Positions 33,158 through 41,746 of a stretch of 54,109 nucleotides of DNA are shown here, piece after piece. The notes under the pieces were generated by a model, which was not told the origin of the DNA, did not search any database, and saw nothing but the letters and a program-made list of their open reading frames with translations. Location: contig CALRHE010000001.1 in NCBI GenBank assembly GCA_943359345.1, forward strand, positions 65,995-120,103. The letters are read 5' to 3'. The DNA is from Candidatus Uhrbacteria bacterium. Lineage in GTDB: Bacteria > Patescibacteriota > Patescibacteriia > UBA9934. The translations under genes and the position numbers were made by a program. Numbering within the stretch: position 1 is the first letter of the stretch; every line of letters starts with the position of its first letter.

Positions 33158-33214
33158 AGATGCTCAGTATCTTACCACGCCCCCAGGTACCCGTCTACGT
33201 TATACAGGCTGAAC

Positions 33215-35656
33215 TTACAGGCTCGGCAAGCTTGAGGGTGGTTCTACACCCTCAAGTGGTACTTCAGGTGCAATCGGGCCGGGATCAGCTGGCGCCTCGC
33301 CACCAGCTTCAAGGTTAGCAATTGCGTCTTTTACCACCTGGTCGTCTGGATTCAGTCTTGCAACCCGCTTAAGCAGCGTGAGCGCAGTTTCGGTATCGCC
33401 TGCTTGTGAATGCAAGGCAGCCAAGTACCACATGGCATTACTATAATCAGGGTAAATTTCCAAAATACGTTCTAGTTCAGCTTCAGCCTCAGTGCTACGT
33501 TCCATTTTGAGATAAATAATTGCTAGCTGGAAACCAAGCCCGACATCGTTAGGCTGAACTTGAGTTAATGCTTGCAGGCGCTCTGCGGCACCTTCAAGAT
33601 TACCCTGGCGTTCATAGGTAGCCGCTAAATAATAATGCGCGGGAGCGTAATCTGGTTTAAGTTGAATGGCCTTTTCAAAATTTTCAGCAGCCAGACGAAG
33701 ATTTTCAATTTCGTTAGTGGCAGCCGTAGCTTTAATTTCAGTCTCAACGTCTGCAAGCCCCTGTAAGTCTTCGGCGCGATCAGCCACCGCCAAGTAGACA
33801 CGCCCAAGATCGGTCTGGTAAGCAGGGTTGTTTGGCTCGATGACCAAAGCCTGAACATACATATTGGCCGCATAATTCTGAGCGTTCTGGATGAAGGGCA
33901 TGAGTTCACGATAAATCGAACCGCTAATGGCCCAGTTCACACTGTCAAACTCACCCAAAGCCGTTGCTTGCCTGGCCGCCCGAATAGACGCATCTGCCAA
34001 ACTAGCTAGACGCTGCTTATCTGCAGTACCAAAATCTTGATCAGCCAGTGCTTCGTTTAGCACCACTCCGGCTTGCGCTAAATAGGCCGTAGCCAGATTA
34101 CGCATGAACACAGCGTTCGAACCATCACGCTGGACAACCTTAATCATCTGATCCACCAAGATCTCGGCCGTGGCCCCCTGGCTACTCAGACGTGCAGCCT
34201 TAGCAAAAGCGATTTCAGCCGAATGTCGGGAAGCTAAGGCAAACATCGTCAGTAAACCAACGACTACAAATACCACTAGTCCGCTCGTAACACACAGAGC
34301 CGTACGCGGCGCCTGACTAAAATCTAGCTGGCGCACTTGGCGCACTGACTGAGCCACTAAAAGCCCACTCAAACCCCAGACCAAAATCACGAGCGACATG
34401 TTAAGCGGTGTCAATAACTGTACAGCTAAGAGTGATACCCAACCAGCTAAGAGCGCGTAATTCAAGCGCCAAGCTGGTTGTTGACGCCCAGCTATAATCC
34501 TACCAAAACTAATCGCAGTCACCACGACTAACAGCCCGAGCCAACTGGCTAAGCCCAACACGCCGTTCGTGGCTAAGAGCGTGAGGGGATGCATCTGGGC
34601 TCGATCAAAAGGTGTATTCCAAAAAATCGTGTTATTGACAGCCACCGGTCTAAAATGAGCGTAGTCAAGATCAAAACTGCCTGGCCCTGAACCGAACAGC
34701 AAGCTCTGAAGATTTTGCTGTACCGTCTGATTAGCTATGTCCCAACTAGCGTTAGTGGACGGGGACACCACCACCGGCACCTTTAAATTAAGCGGCGTTT
34801 TTATCAATAAAAATATACTCGCAATTGCAAACAAAACTATGGGTAGAGTAAAACGACGCAGGCTTGGGAAGTGACTAGCCTCTAAGTACGCCAAGAACAT
34901 CAGGGCCGCTAAACCAAACATGAAGGCAGCCCAGAGTGTCCAAAAATCAATCGCGACCAATAAGAGTACGGTCACAAAACACACAAAACCAATAAGTAAG
35001 CGTGTAAAAATTCCGCTTGTCCCAACAGGAATAAGCGAACTCTCATCGTCACTGTCTACCAACACAAAACCCAACCCCACCACACACACCGGGATTAACC
35101 AAGCTACAAAAGCATTAATATTCCCAATGCTGTTAAAACCAATCGTCTGGGTGAAAGCAAACGGAATAAAATGCACTCCAATGATGGAAAATAAACTAAA
35201 CAAACCTATAACGCCGGCGGATATCATAAGCGCCAGCAATGACCGGCGCGCCAATCCGCTGTCGCCAGACTGCATGAGTGTATAAAACAGGCTGACACCG
35301 CAAGCTGCAGTTAAAAAACTAACATACTCCTGACCGCCATAGCCTAACCAAGATTCCAATCCGGCCACAGACAATGAGGCGGACATTAAGAGCGCAATTA
35401 GCATCAAGATGGGCAGCAGGTTAAGCAGCCAGCCACCACGCAGATTGATACGACGCTCAATCACCATGCTGCCTAGTAATCCAGTAGTTGCCAGCAACAC
35501 CAACACCACCATGACCAACTGTTTATTCATTTCCAAGGCTTCAGTTGTAAAGGGGGCAAAAACCAGAGGCAACAAAAAAAACACTGCCAGAATACTCCAA
35601 TGCGTCAGCGCTCGGAGCGGCTTTAAGAGCTTTTCAAAAGATACCTGGCTAGACAT
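33215..35656 (-). CDS. O-antigen ligase-like membrane protein with C-terminal TPR repeats
   Basis: The 813 residues divide into a membrane part (about 1-460, with some twelve hydrophobic segments) and a soluble TPR part (about 480-800). The membrane part fits the Wzy/WaaL O-antigen ligase-polymerase family, with a long loop holding PVVVSPSTNASWDIANQTVQ and FGSGPGSFDLDYAHFRPV (an FGxGPGxF-type motif). The TPR part has unit marks such as ALVIEPNNPAYQTDLGRVYL and AIQLKPDYAPAHYYLAATYE. Such fusions are common in CPR genomes and presumably handle surface polysaccharide or glycoprotein ligation. It ends in a Pro-rich tail and is divergent from the LCP gene with 89 bases between them, suggesting shared envelope-glycan work. 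Confidence 0.85.
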   Translation of the reverse strand: MSSQVSFEKLLKPLRALTHWSILAVFFLLPLVFAPFTTEALEMNKQLVMVVLVLLATTGLLGSMVIERRINLRGGWLLNLLPILMLIALLMSASLSVAGLESWLGYGGQEYVSFLTAACGVSLFYTLMQSGDSGLARRSLLALMISAGVIGLFSLFSIIGVHFIPFAFTQTIGFNSIGNINAFVAWLIPVCVVGLGFVLVDSDDESSLIPVGTSGIFTRLLIGFVCFVTVLLLVAIDFWTLWAAFMFGLAALMFLAYLEASHFPSLRRFTLPIVLFAIASIFLLIKTPLNLKVPVVVSPSTNASWDIANQTVQQNLQSLLFGSGPGSFDLDYAHFRPVAVNNTIFWNTPFDRAQMHPLTLLATNGVLGLASWLGLLVVVTAISFGRIIAGRQQPAWRLNYALLAGWVSLLAVQLLTPLNMSLVILVWGLSGLLVAQSVRQVRQLDFSQAPRTALCVTSGLVVFVVVGLLTMFALASRHSAEIAFAKAARLSSQGATAEILVDQMIKVVQRDGSNAVFMRNLATAYLAQAGVVLNEALADQDFGTADKQRLASLADASIRAARQATALGEFDSVNWAISGSIYRELMPFIQNAQNYAANMYVQALVIEPNNPAYQTDLGRVYLAVADRAEDLQGLADVETEIKATAATNEIENLRLAAENFEKAIQLKPDYAPAHYYLAATYERQGNLEGAAERLQALTQVQPNDVGLGFQLAIIYLKMERSTEAEAELERILEIYPDYSNAMWYLAALHSQAGDTETALTLLKRVARLNPDDQVVKDAIANLEAGGEAPADPGPIAPEVPLEGVEPPSSLPSL

Positions 35657-35701
35657 AAATGCTTTAACGGTTGCAAAAATAATAGCATGGCCAATCCAGC
35701 C

Positions 35702-35730
35702 TTGGCGAATACCTATCTTTAGGCTATACT
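35702..35730 (+). promoter_or_regulatory. Promoter for the LCP-der group
   Basis: TTGGCG (35702-35707), 17 bases, TATACT (35725-35730). The transcript would start about 35737, only some nine bases before ATG 35746, so the mRNA is almost leaderless. Confidence 0.7.
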
Positions 35731-35745
35731 CAAAATATTTTTATT

Positions 35746-37284
35746 ATGCAGGATCCTGACTCAGTTGATTTCCTAAAACCCCACCATGACCTCCCTGCTC
35801 AGAGCCTGAGTGGGGCGAATCTGGCTGCAGCCAAAACCCCTGCCCCTATTCGGGCTCGTCCGCTCAAAGGCCGTATTTCTAGACGCACAAAATTAGCCTT
35901 TTTTGGTCTGGCTATTCTGATGGCTGGTAGCTACTTGCTAGCCACGGGCATTACCTCAACCGCCTCAAGTGAACCCCAAGATAATTTGTCTTTTTTGGCC
36001 TCACTCAAACGTTTAGTGGTGTCGGGCGACAAAATGGTCTCCGGTCAAGACACAGACCGTGTCAATTTTCTTTTGCTCGGCGTGGGCGGCAGTGGTCACG
36101 ATGGTGCGGAGTTAACCGACAGCATTATCCTGGGGAGTTTAAAGCCCTCAACCAAAGAGGTGGGTTTGATTTCCATCCCGCGTGACCTGAACGTCTACTT
36201 GGACGATTATGGTTATCGCAAAATCAATAACGTCAACGCTTTTGCCGAATCGGAAAAACATGGGAGTGGCCCCGAGGCCACAGCCAAGGTAGTAACAGAG
36301 ATCCTGGGTGAAGATGTGCATTACACGGTCAAGGTGGACTTTGGTGGCTTTGCAGACATTATCAACACTCTGGGTGGGATCGATGTGTACGTTGAAGACT
36401 CGTTCACGGATCCTGCTTATCCGCTTGATGATGATCTTGGGAGCGTGGAAACCATCAGCTTCACACAGGGCTGGACGCATATGAACGGAGCAACGGCTCT
36501 CAAATTTGCCCGCTCTCGTCATGGGTCAAACGGTGAAGGCTCAGATTTTGCACGCGCCGCTCGTCAACAAAAAATCCTCTTAGCCGTTAAAGACAAGGCC
36601 TTGTCACTGGGTGTGCTTTTAAATCCCGCTAAACTCAGCCGCATCCTCGGCACCGTTCAAGACAACGTCAATACCAATCTCACGCTCTGGGAAATGATGC
36701 GCTTCATCAAGTACATTCCCGATATTTCAAGTAACAATATCGCCATGCACGTGCTCGACAATCGTAGCGGTCTGCTCTATGACGCTAACTATAATGGCGC
36801 CTATGTACTTCTCCCATACGAAGAAGATTGGAGCGAACTCCACGCGCTGGCCAATAATATCTTCCAAAAATCACCCAATGATCCAAGCTTTACAACTGCC
36901 AAGCCAGCAACCACATCGTCCTTAAATGTCACCGTCGAAATCCAAAATGGGACTGGCACAACTGGACTGGCCTCACAAACCGCTCAACTGCTTGAAGGCT
37001 CGGGCTTTAAGGTGGTAACCGTTGGTAACGCTCTTAATCGAGAGTCAGCCAAAACGATTATTTATGATCTGACCGATGGTCAAAAAGATCAGGAGCTAGC
37101 TGCACTTAAGGACTACTTATCGGCCGAGGTGTATATGTCGACCAAGGGCTACCTGGCGGCTGACGATGTGGTCCCAGATGAGGTCCTGGCGGGCACACCT
37201 GGAGTCGAGCTTGTGACCAGTACCACAGACATTGACTTTTTGATAATTTTAGGCCAAGATTCAACAAATCTCGTGCTCCGCTAA
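35746..37284 (+). CDS. LytR-CpsA-Psr (LCP) family phosphotransferase
   Basis: LCP enzymes attach anionic glycopolymers from undecaprenyl carriers to peptidoglycan or proteins outside the membrane. The 512 residues show a cytoplasmic N-terminus, one membrane segment (about 46-66), the LCP domain (about 105-300: RVNFLLLGVGGSGHDGAELT, SIPRDLNVYLDDYGYRKINN, FGGFADIINTLGGIDVYVED, ALKFARSRHGSNGEGSDFAR with the Arg-rich pyrophosphate site) and a C-terminal LytR_C domain (about 390-450, VEIQNGTGTTGLASQTAQLL). It faces the O-antigen ligase gene across a divergent promoter region; der follows after 20 bases. Confidence 0.93.
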   Translation: MQDPDSVDFLKPHHDLPAQSLSGANLAAAKTPAPIRARPLKGRISRRTKLAFFGLAILMAGSYLLATGITSTASSEPQDNLSFLASLKRLVVSGDKMVSGQDTDRVNFLLLGVGGSGHDGAELTDSIILGSLKPSTKEVGLISIPRDLNVYLDDYGYRKINNVNAFAESEKHGSGPEATAKVVTEILGEDVHYTVKVDFGGFADIINTLGGIDVYVEDSFTDPAYPLDDDLGSVETISFTQGWTHMNGATALKFARSRHGSNGEGSDFARAARQQKILLAVKDKALSLGVLLNPAKLSRILGTVQDNVNTNLTLWEMMRFIKYIPDISSNNIAMHVLDNRSGLLYDANYNGAYVLLPYEEDWSELHALANNIFQKSPNDPSFTTAKPATTSSLNVTVEIQNGTGTTGLASQTAQLLEGSGFKVVTVGNALNRESAKTIIYDLTDGQKDQELAALKDYLSAEVYMSTKGYLAADDVVPDEVLAGTPGVELVTSTTDIDFLIILGQDSTNLVLR

Positions 37285-37304
37285 GTCGAGAAGGTCGGCG
37301 TTTT

Positions 37305-38675
37305 ATGCAAACTGCCCCAAAAGCCGTGCTTATCGGCCGAACTAACGTCGGCAAGTCTTCGCTTTTCAACAAAATGATTGAAGAGCAAAAGTCACTTGTA
37401 TCAGAGGTTGCTGGCACCACCCGCGACCGTTTTGAGGCTGACTGTATCTGGCGCGGCAAGATTATCCGCATGGTAGACACGGGTGGGCTTGACGTCGACC
37501 AAAGCCACGAAATCGAAAAAAACGTGGTTGAGCAAGCCAACATCGCTATTGAACAAGCTGACATTATTTTGTTCTTGGTGGATGTTAATGTCGGACCCAT
37601 GGCTGACGATCTTGAGATTGCGCGCCGGCTGCTTAAAAGTGGCAAGCCCGTAATCGCAGTTGGCAACAAAGCCGACAACGCCATGCTGCGACGTCGTGCC
37701 AGTGGTGATGACTGGAAGTCCTGGCCGCTCAATCGTCCTTTTGCTATTAGCGCCAAACAAGGTGTTGGCGTTGGAGATTTATTGGATGAAATCACTAACA
37801 CGCTTATCAAAGCTGGTAAGCCGCCGGCTGACGTGGCCGAGATTCTCCCCATGCGCATTTGTGTGCTTGGCGAACCCAACGTCGGCAAGTCGACCCTCCT
37901 GAACGCAGTTCTCGGTGAGAAGCGTTTTATTACCGCCAACGTGCCTCACACCACGCGCGAACCCAACGACGCACTTGTAGAACATAATGACCAGACCTAT
38001 AAATTTATTGATACCGCTGGCGTACGTAAGCAGGCTGCTAGGCGCAACTCCGGGACCACTTTGGAAAAAATCGGGGCTGAAAAAACTTTGGACATGGTCG
38101 CTAAAGCTGACGTGGCTTTGTTTGTACTTGATATTACCAAAGAGATCAGCACTCAAGAACGTCATCTAGCTGGGGTTCTTCAAGACTCTAAGGTGAGTGT
38201 CATCATCATTGCCAACAAGTGGGACCTGATCCCGAATAAAACCACCACCAGTGTCAACGACTACGAAAAGATTATTCGTGGTTTCTTGCCACAACTCAAA
38301 TACGCACCAATTTTGTTTACCTCTGCACTGACGGGTAAACGAGCACAGGATATTTTTGACCTGATCGCTACCGTTTTCCAAACCCGCTTTACTCAACTCT
38401 CAGATGACGAAGCTAAGCAATTCATGAGCAAAGCTATCGTGCGCCACAAACCGACACGGGGTAAAGGTGTAAAAAGCCCTAAAATCGTGTCTTTCCGTCA
38501 GTCACACATTAATCCTCCGGTCTTTGCTCTGTCAGTGAACTTGTCACGGACTGATTCATTAGCCACAGCCTACGTCCGTTTCCTGGAAAATATTCTCCGT
38601 GAACAGTACGACTTCACGGGCACGCCAATCCGGATTAAAATTGAAGTTGACCGTAAGTCTCACACCACGTACTAA
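37305..38675 (+). CDS. der: Ribosome-assembly GTPase Der (EngA)
   Basis: Der is an essential double-GTPase in 50S maturation. The 456 residues hold two tandem G domains: first VLIGRTNVGKSSLFNKM with SEVAGTTRDRFEADC, MVDTGGLDV and GNKAD; second VLGEPNVGKSTLLNAVL with FIDTAGVRKQAARR and IANKWDLI. A C-terminal KH-like domain follows (RVTRGKGVKSP-like region, RFLENILREQYDFTGTPIRI). All G motifs are intact and the length is normal. It is transcribed with the LCP gene before it and pth after it. Confidence 0.96.
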   Translation: MQTAPKAVLIGRTNVGKSSLFNKMIEEQKSLVSEVAGTTRDRFEADCIWRGKIIRMVDTGGLDVDQSHEIEKNVVEQANIAIEQADIILFLVDVNVGPMADDLEIARRLLKSGKPVIAVGNKADNAMLRRRASGDDWKSWPLNRPFAISAKQGVGVGDLLDEITNTLIKAGKPPADVAEILPMRICVLGEPNVGKSTLLNAVLGEKRFITANVPHTTREPNDALVEHNDQTYKFIDTAGVRKQAARRNSGTTLEKIGAEKTLDMVAKADVALFVLDITKEISTQERHLAGVLQDSKVSVIIIANKWDLIPNKTTTSVNDYEKIIRGFLPQLKYAPILFTSALTGKRAQDIFDLIATVFQTRFTQLSDDEAKQFMSKAIVRHKPTRGKGVKSPKIVSFRQSHINPPVFALSVNLSRTDSLATAYVRFLENILREQYDFTGTPIRIKIEVDRKSHTTY

Positions 38676-38685
38676 TTGATAACGT

Positions 38686-39246
38686 ATGAGTTTGTTGATT
38701 GTGGGACTAGGCAACCCAGGTAAGGAATATACAGGCACACGCCACAACACCGGTTTTCTGGCGGTCGAGGCCCTGGCTGCAGCTCTTCAAGAAAAATGGA
38801 AGCTAGACAAAGCTGCCAAGGCCGAAGTTATTGAAACACGTTATTTTGATACCAAAATTATCCTAGCTAAGCCCCAGACGTACATGAATCTATCCGGCCA
38901 GAGCGTGGCCAGCTTAATGACGACTTTTAATGTGACAGTCGAGGATGTTTGGATTGTGTCTGATGACGTGGCTCTCCCACTTGGTACTCTACGCATTCGT
39001 ACAGGCGGGAGTGCCGGCGGACACAATGGTCTAAAATCGGTCATCGAACAACTCGGCAGCGAAAACTGTGTGCGTTTCCGGCTTGGCGTCAACGAACCCC
39101 CAGCCAAGCTGCCGCTTGAAAATTACGTGCTCCAGAAATTTTCCAAGAGCGAGCTGAAAACGCTCGGAAAAGTCATCGAAAAAACTCGTGAGCTCATTTT
39201 GAAAAGTATCGCCGAGGGGGTTGCTGATACTTCAGTGACTGCCTAA
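38686..39246 (+). CDS. pth: Peptidyl-tRNA hydrolase
   Basis: It frees tRNA from peptidyl-tRNAs that drop off the ribosome. The 186 residues show the signature LIVGLGNPGKEYTGTRHNTG with catalytic His20, Asn10, the motif LAKPQTYMNLSGQSV and VSDDVALPLGTLRIRTGGSA followed by GGHNGLKS. All catalytic positions are present and the length is normal. It lies ten bases downstream of der and is followed by a 160-base gap carrying a long palindrome. Confidence 0.96.
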   Translation: MSLLIVGLGNPGKEYTGTRHNTGFLAVEALAAALQEKWKLDKAAKAEVIETRYFDTKIILAKPQTYMNLSGQSVASLMTTFNVTVEDVWIVSDDVALPLGTLRIRTGGSAGGHNGLKSVIEQLGSENCVRFRLGVNEPPAKLPLENYVLQKFSKSELKTLGKVIEKTRELILKSIAEGVADTSVTA

Positions 39247-39314
39247 CCTGATGCTTATAGAAATACGGGCCGGATAAATACACCCTTCTAGTTACTGGTA
39301 CCTCTAATCAATGT

Positions 39315-39355
39315 AATATTTTTCAAACGCGACACTGTCGCGTTTGAAAAATATT
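39315..39355. repeat. 41-nt near-perfect palindrome between pth and dprA
   Basis: AATATTTTTCAAACGCGACA (39315-39334) and its exact reverse complement (39336-39355) are separated by one base. T-runs lie on the 5' arm and A-runs on the 3' arm, the opposite of an intrinsic terminator. TTGACC overlaps its end at 39354-39359. It could be an operator, a cruciform, or a mobile repeat. The remaining spacer shows nothing else. Confidence 0.8.
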
Positions 39356-39406
39356 GACCAATGTTTATAGGCCTAAAATAGACTCAGGTTCAGGTAAACT
39401 TCCGCC

Positions 39407-40489
39407 ATGACTTCAGCTTACGCCATCGCCTTAAGCCACTTCGCACCCTTTGGGTCACGCACATACTTGCGCTTGTTTGAGTATTTTAAAAACTACGAGG
39501 CTATCTGGCAGGCCACGGCCGATGAGCTACGTTCGCTTATGATCAGCGAGAAGACTGTTGCACAGTTCTTAGAGTGGCGGCAAAAAACCAATCCCCAAGC
39601 ACTTGTCGATCACATTACCAAGCTTGGTCTCGACACTATCGACCGTGACGATCAACGCTTTCCAGCCGCACTCAAAACTATTTTTGACCCGCCAATCATT
39701 CTTTATGTCCAAGGTCAGCTGCCACAAACCGATCAAATGATCGGCATTGTCGGCTCGCGTGATGCTACTCAGTACGGGCTGCGAACCGCCAAACAGTTTT
39801 CAAGCGAGCTCACACGAGCTGGTCTCATCGTAGTCAGCGGCTTAGCGCGTGGCATCGATGTGCAAGCACACGCCGGCGCCATGTCAGCCGGCGGCAAGAC
39901 GATCGCAGTCTTAGCCCACGGACACGCCGAGCTTAAAGGCTCGAAACGTGAATTCGGTTCCAAGATCATTGAGCAAGGTGGTGCCATCATCAGCGAACAA
40001 CCACCGCACCTGGTAGCTTTAAACTTCCACTTCCCGATTCGTAACCGCATTATTGCGGGCCTATCTCGTGGCGTCGTGATTGTCGAAGCCGAACTACCGT
40101 CAGGTACATTGCACACGGCTCAGGCCGCCTTGAACGCTGATCGTGAGGTCTTTGCTATCCCCGGCCCGATCGACTCGCCAACATCGGTCGGAACCAACAA
40201 ACTCATTCAAGATGGGGCCCAAGTGGCTATGTCGGTCAACGACGTTTTAATCGGTCTTGGATTACCCGCCCAAAAACCACTAGAACCAGTTCTGGCGCCC
40301 AAGGTAGCCCCACCGCCAGGCTCGCCCGAAGAAGCAGCTCTACTGCCCCATCTGTCTGTTCATCCGATGCACGTCGACGACCTGTCCCGAGCCAGCGGGT
40401 TGGCGACCTCAACTGTTCTAGGAACATTGACGATTCTTGAAATCCATGGCAAGGTCCGCCACTTAGGCAACATGTATTACAGCTTGTAG
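39407..40489 (+). CDS. dprA: DNA-processing protein DprA
   Basis: DprA loads RecA on single strands taken up by natural transformation. The 360 residues have an N-terminal SAM-like helical part (about 1-85), a Rossmann-like DprA domain (about 100-285: MIGIVGSRDATQYGLRTAKQ, LIVVSGLARGIDVQAHAGAM, FPIRNRIIAGLSRGVVIVEA, FAIPGPIDSP) and a C-terminal winged helix (about 305-360). Motifs and length are normal. CPR bacteria commonly encode competence proteins although no ComEC or pilus gene is visible here. It starts the dprA-folC-topA run, with folC two bases on. Confidence 0.95.
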   Translation: MTSAYAIALSHFAPFGSRTYLRLFEYFKNYEAIWQATADELRSLMISEKTVAQFLEWRQKTNPQALVDHITKLGLDTIDRDDQRFPAALKTIFDPPIILYVQGQLPQTDQMIGIVGSRDATQYGLRTAKQFSSELTRAGLIVVSGLARGIDVQAHAGAMSAGGKTIAVLAHGHAELKGSKREFGSKIIEQGGAIISEQPPHLVALNFHFPIRNRIIAGLSRGVVIVEAELPSGTLHTAQAALNADREVFAIPGPIDSPTSVGTNKLIQDGAQVAMSVNDVLIGLGLPAQKPLEPVLAPKVAPPPGSPEEAALLPHLSVHPMHVDDLSRASGLATSTVLGTLTILEIHGKVRHLGNMYYSL

Positions 40490-40491
40490 CT

Positions 40492-41745
40492 ATGTTTGAG
40501 CGTTACCACGCCGCTAACAAAAAACTCTTGTCGCTCATGAATATTGAGCAAGTTTGGAAGCATACTTCCAAGGCTACGCTCGAGGCTTCCCTGAAACGCG
40601 TACGTCAGCTCTTGCATCGCCTTGGTAATCCCGAACAAGCCATGAAATTCGTGCACGTTACTGGCACAAGCGGCAAAGGTAGCGTGACTTACATCATGCA
40701 CGAAATCTTACGCCGCAGTGGCGAGAAGGTTGCCAGCTACAGTTCGCCGCATACCACTAGCTATCTTGAACGTTTCCGCATTGATGACAAGCTCGCCCAT
40801 CCCGACGCCCTAGCCGCGGCCATCGAGGTCGTGATCGACGCGCATGAGCAACACGTGCTGGCTGGCCACGAGGCTCTGACAATGTTTGAGTTAAATGCCT
40901 GTACCGCCTTGCTCTTGTTCCAGCGTGCAGGCATTGATTGGTGCGTGCTTGAAGTCGGCATGGGAGGCCGTTACGATGCCACCAACGTCATCCCCTCCCC
41001 GGTCGTGGCCATCATTACTAATATCAATCTTGATCACACCGATTTCTTGGGACCGACCAAAATCCACATCGCCAAAGAAAAAGCCGGTATTATCAAGCCG
41101 GGTTGTTTGGTCGTCACTGGCGAAACCGCAGTTGGCCCACTTAAAGTCATTCGCGCTGAAGCTAGGAAGTGTAAAACTCCCCTGCTCGTCATCCCAAATG
41201 AAACTGGTGACCATCTCGAACATAATGCCGACATCTGTCGCGCGGCCGGGTTACTGATAGGTATGTCACCGCTTGTCATTGAATTAGCCATTGAGAATAC
41301 TCCACCACTACCCTGTCGCTTAGAAGTTATTCAAGAGCACCCGCGTGTCATACTAGATGGCGCCCACAACGTGGCTAAAATGCAAGCCACTATCGCTCAC
41401 GTCAAGCGTATGCGTAAGGGTAAGGTGCATGTTATTTTTGGATGCAAAGGCACCAAAGATGCCGCCTCCATAGCTAAAGAACTTACTCAAGTGGCTGACA
41501 GTGTTCGAGCCACCCGTTTCACGGAAGGCCACGGCGCTCCCGTCAATCCGCTGCAAGTTCTCAAGCTCTTCCCCAATAAACTCCAAGTGAGAGCTTATCT
41601 TTTCCCGCACGATGCTCTGACGGATGCACTCAAGGTAGCCAAAAAATCTGATACCATTCTCATCACTGGTTCGCTGTATTTGGCTGGCGAGTTACGCACG
41701 CACTGGCGCTCTGAAAAACAAATTTTGAAAGCACGAAAAAGTTGA
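40492..41745 (+). CDS. folC: Folylpolyglutamate synthase/dihydrofolate synthase family protein
   Basis: FolC adds glutamate to dihydropteroate or folate in an ATP-dependent Mur-ligase-type reaction. The 417 residues contain the P-loop FVHVTGTSGKGSVTYIMHE, the SYSSPHTTSYLERFRID substrate loop, the central AIITNINLDHTDFLG and KEKAGIIKPG, plus the C-terminal domain with VILDGAHNVAKMQ and VHVIFGCKGTKDA. Length and motifs are normal. No other folate gene is seen here, so the substrate is uncertain; a folate-salvage glutamylating role is plausible. The stop is two bases before the topA ATG. Confidence 0.93.
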   Translation: MFERYHAANKKLLSLMNIEQVWKHTSKATLEASLKRVRQLLHRLGNPEQAMKFVHVTGTSGKGSVTYIMHEILRRSGEKVASYSSPHTTSYLERFRIDDKLAHPDALAAAIEVVIDAHEQHVLAGHEALTMFELNACTALLLFQRAGIDWCVLEVGMGGRYDATNVIPSPVVAIITNINLDHTDFLGPTKIHIAKEKAGIIKPGCLVVTGETAVGPLKVIRAEARKCKTPLLVIPNETGDHLEHNADICRAAGLLIGMSPLVIELAIENTPPLPCRLEVIQEHPRVILDGAHNVAKMQATIAHVKRMRKGKVHVIFGCKGTKDAASIAKELTQVADSVRATRFTEGHGAPVNPLQVLKLFPNKLQVRAYLFPHDALTDALKVAKKSDTILITGSLYLAGELRTHWRSEKQILKARKS

Positions 41746-41746
41746 T

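Noticed and set aside
39315-39355. Intrinsic terminator after pth
   Set aside because: The palindrome has T-runs on the 5' arm and A-runs on the 3' arm, so no T-run follows the stem on the plus strand; kept only as a palindrome.
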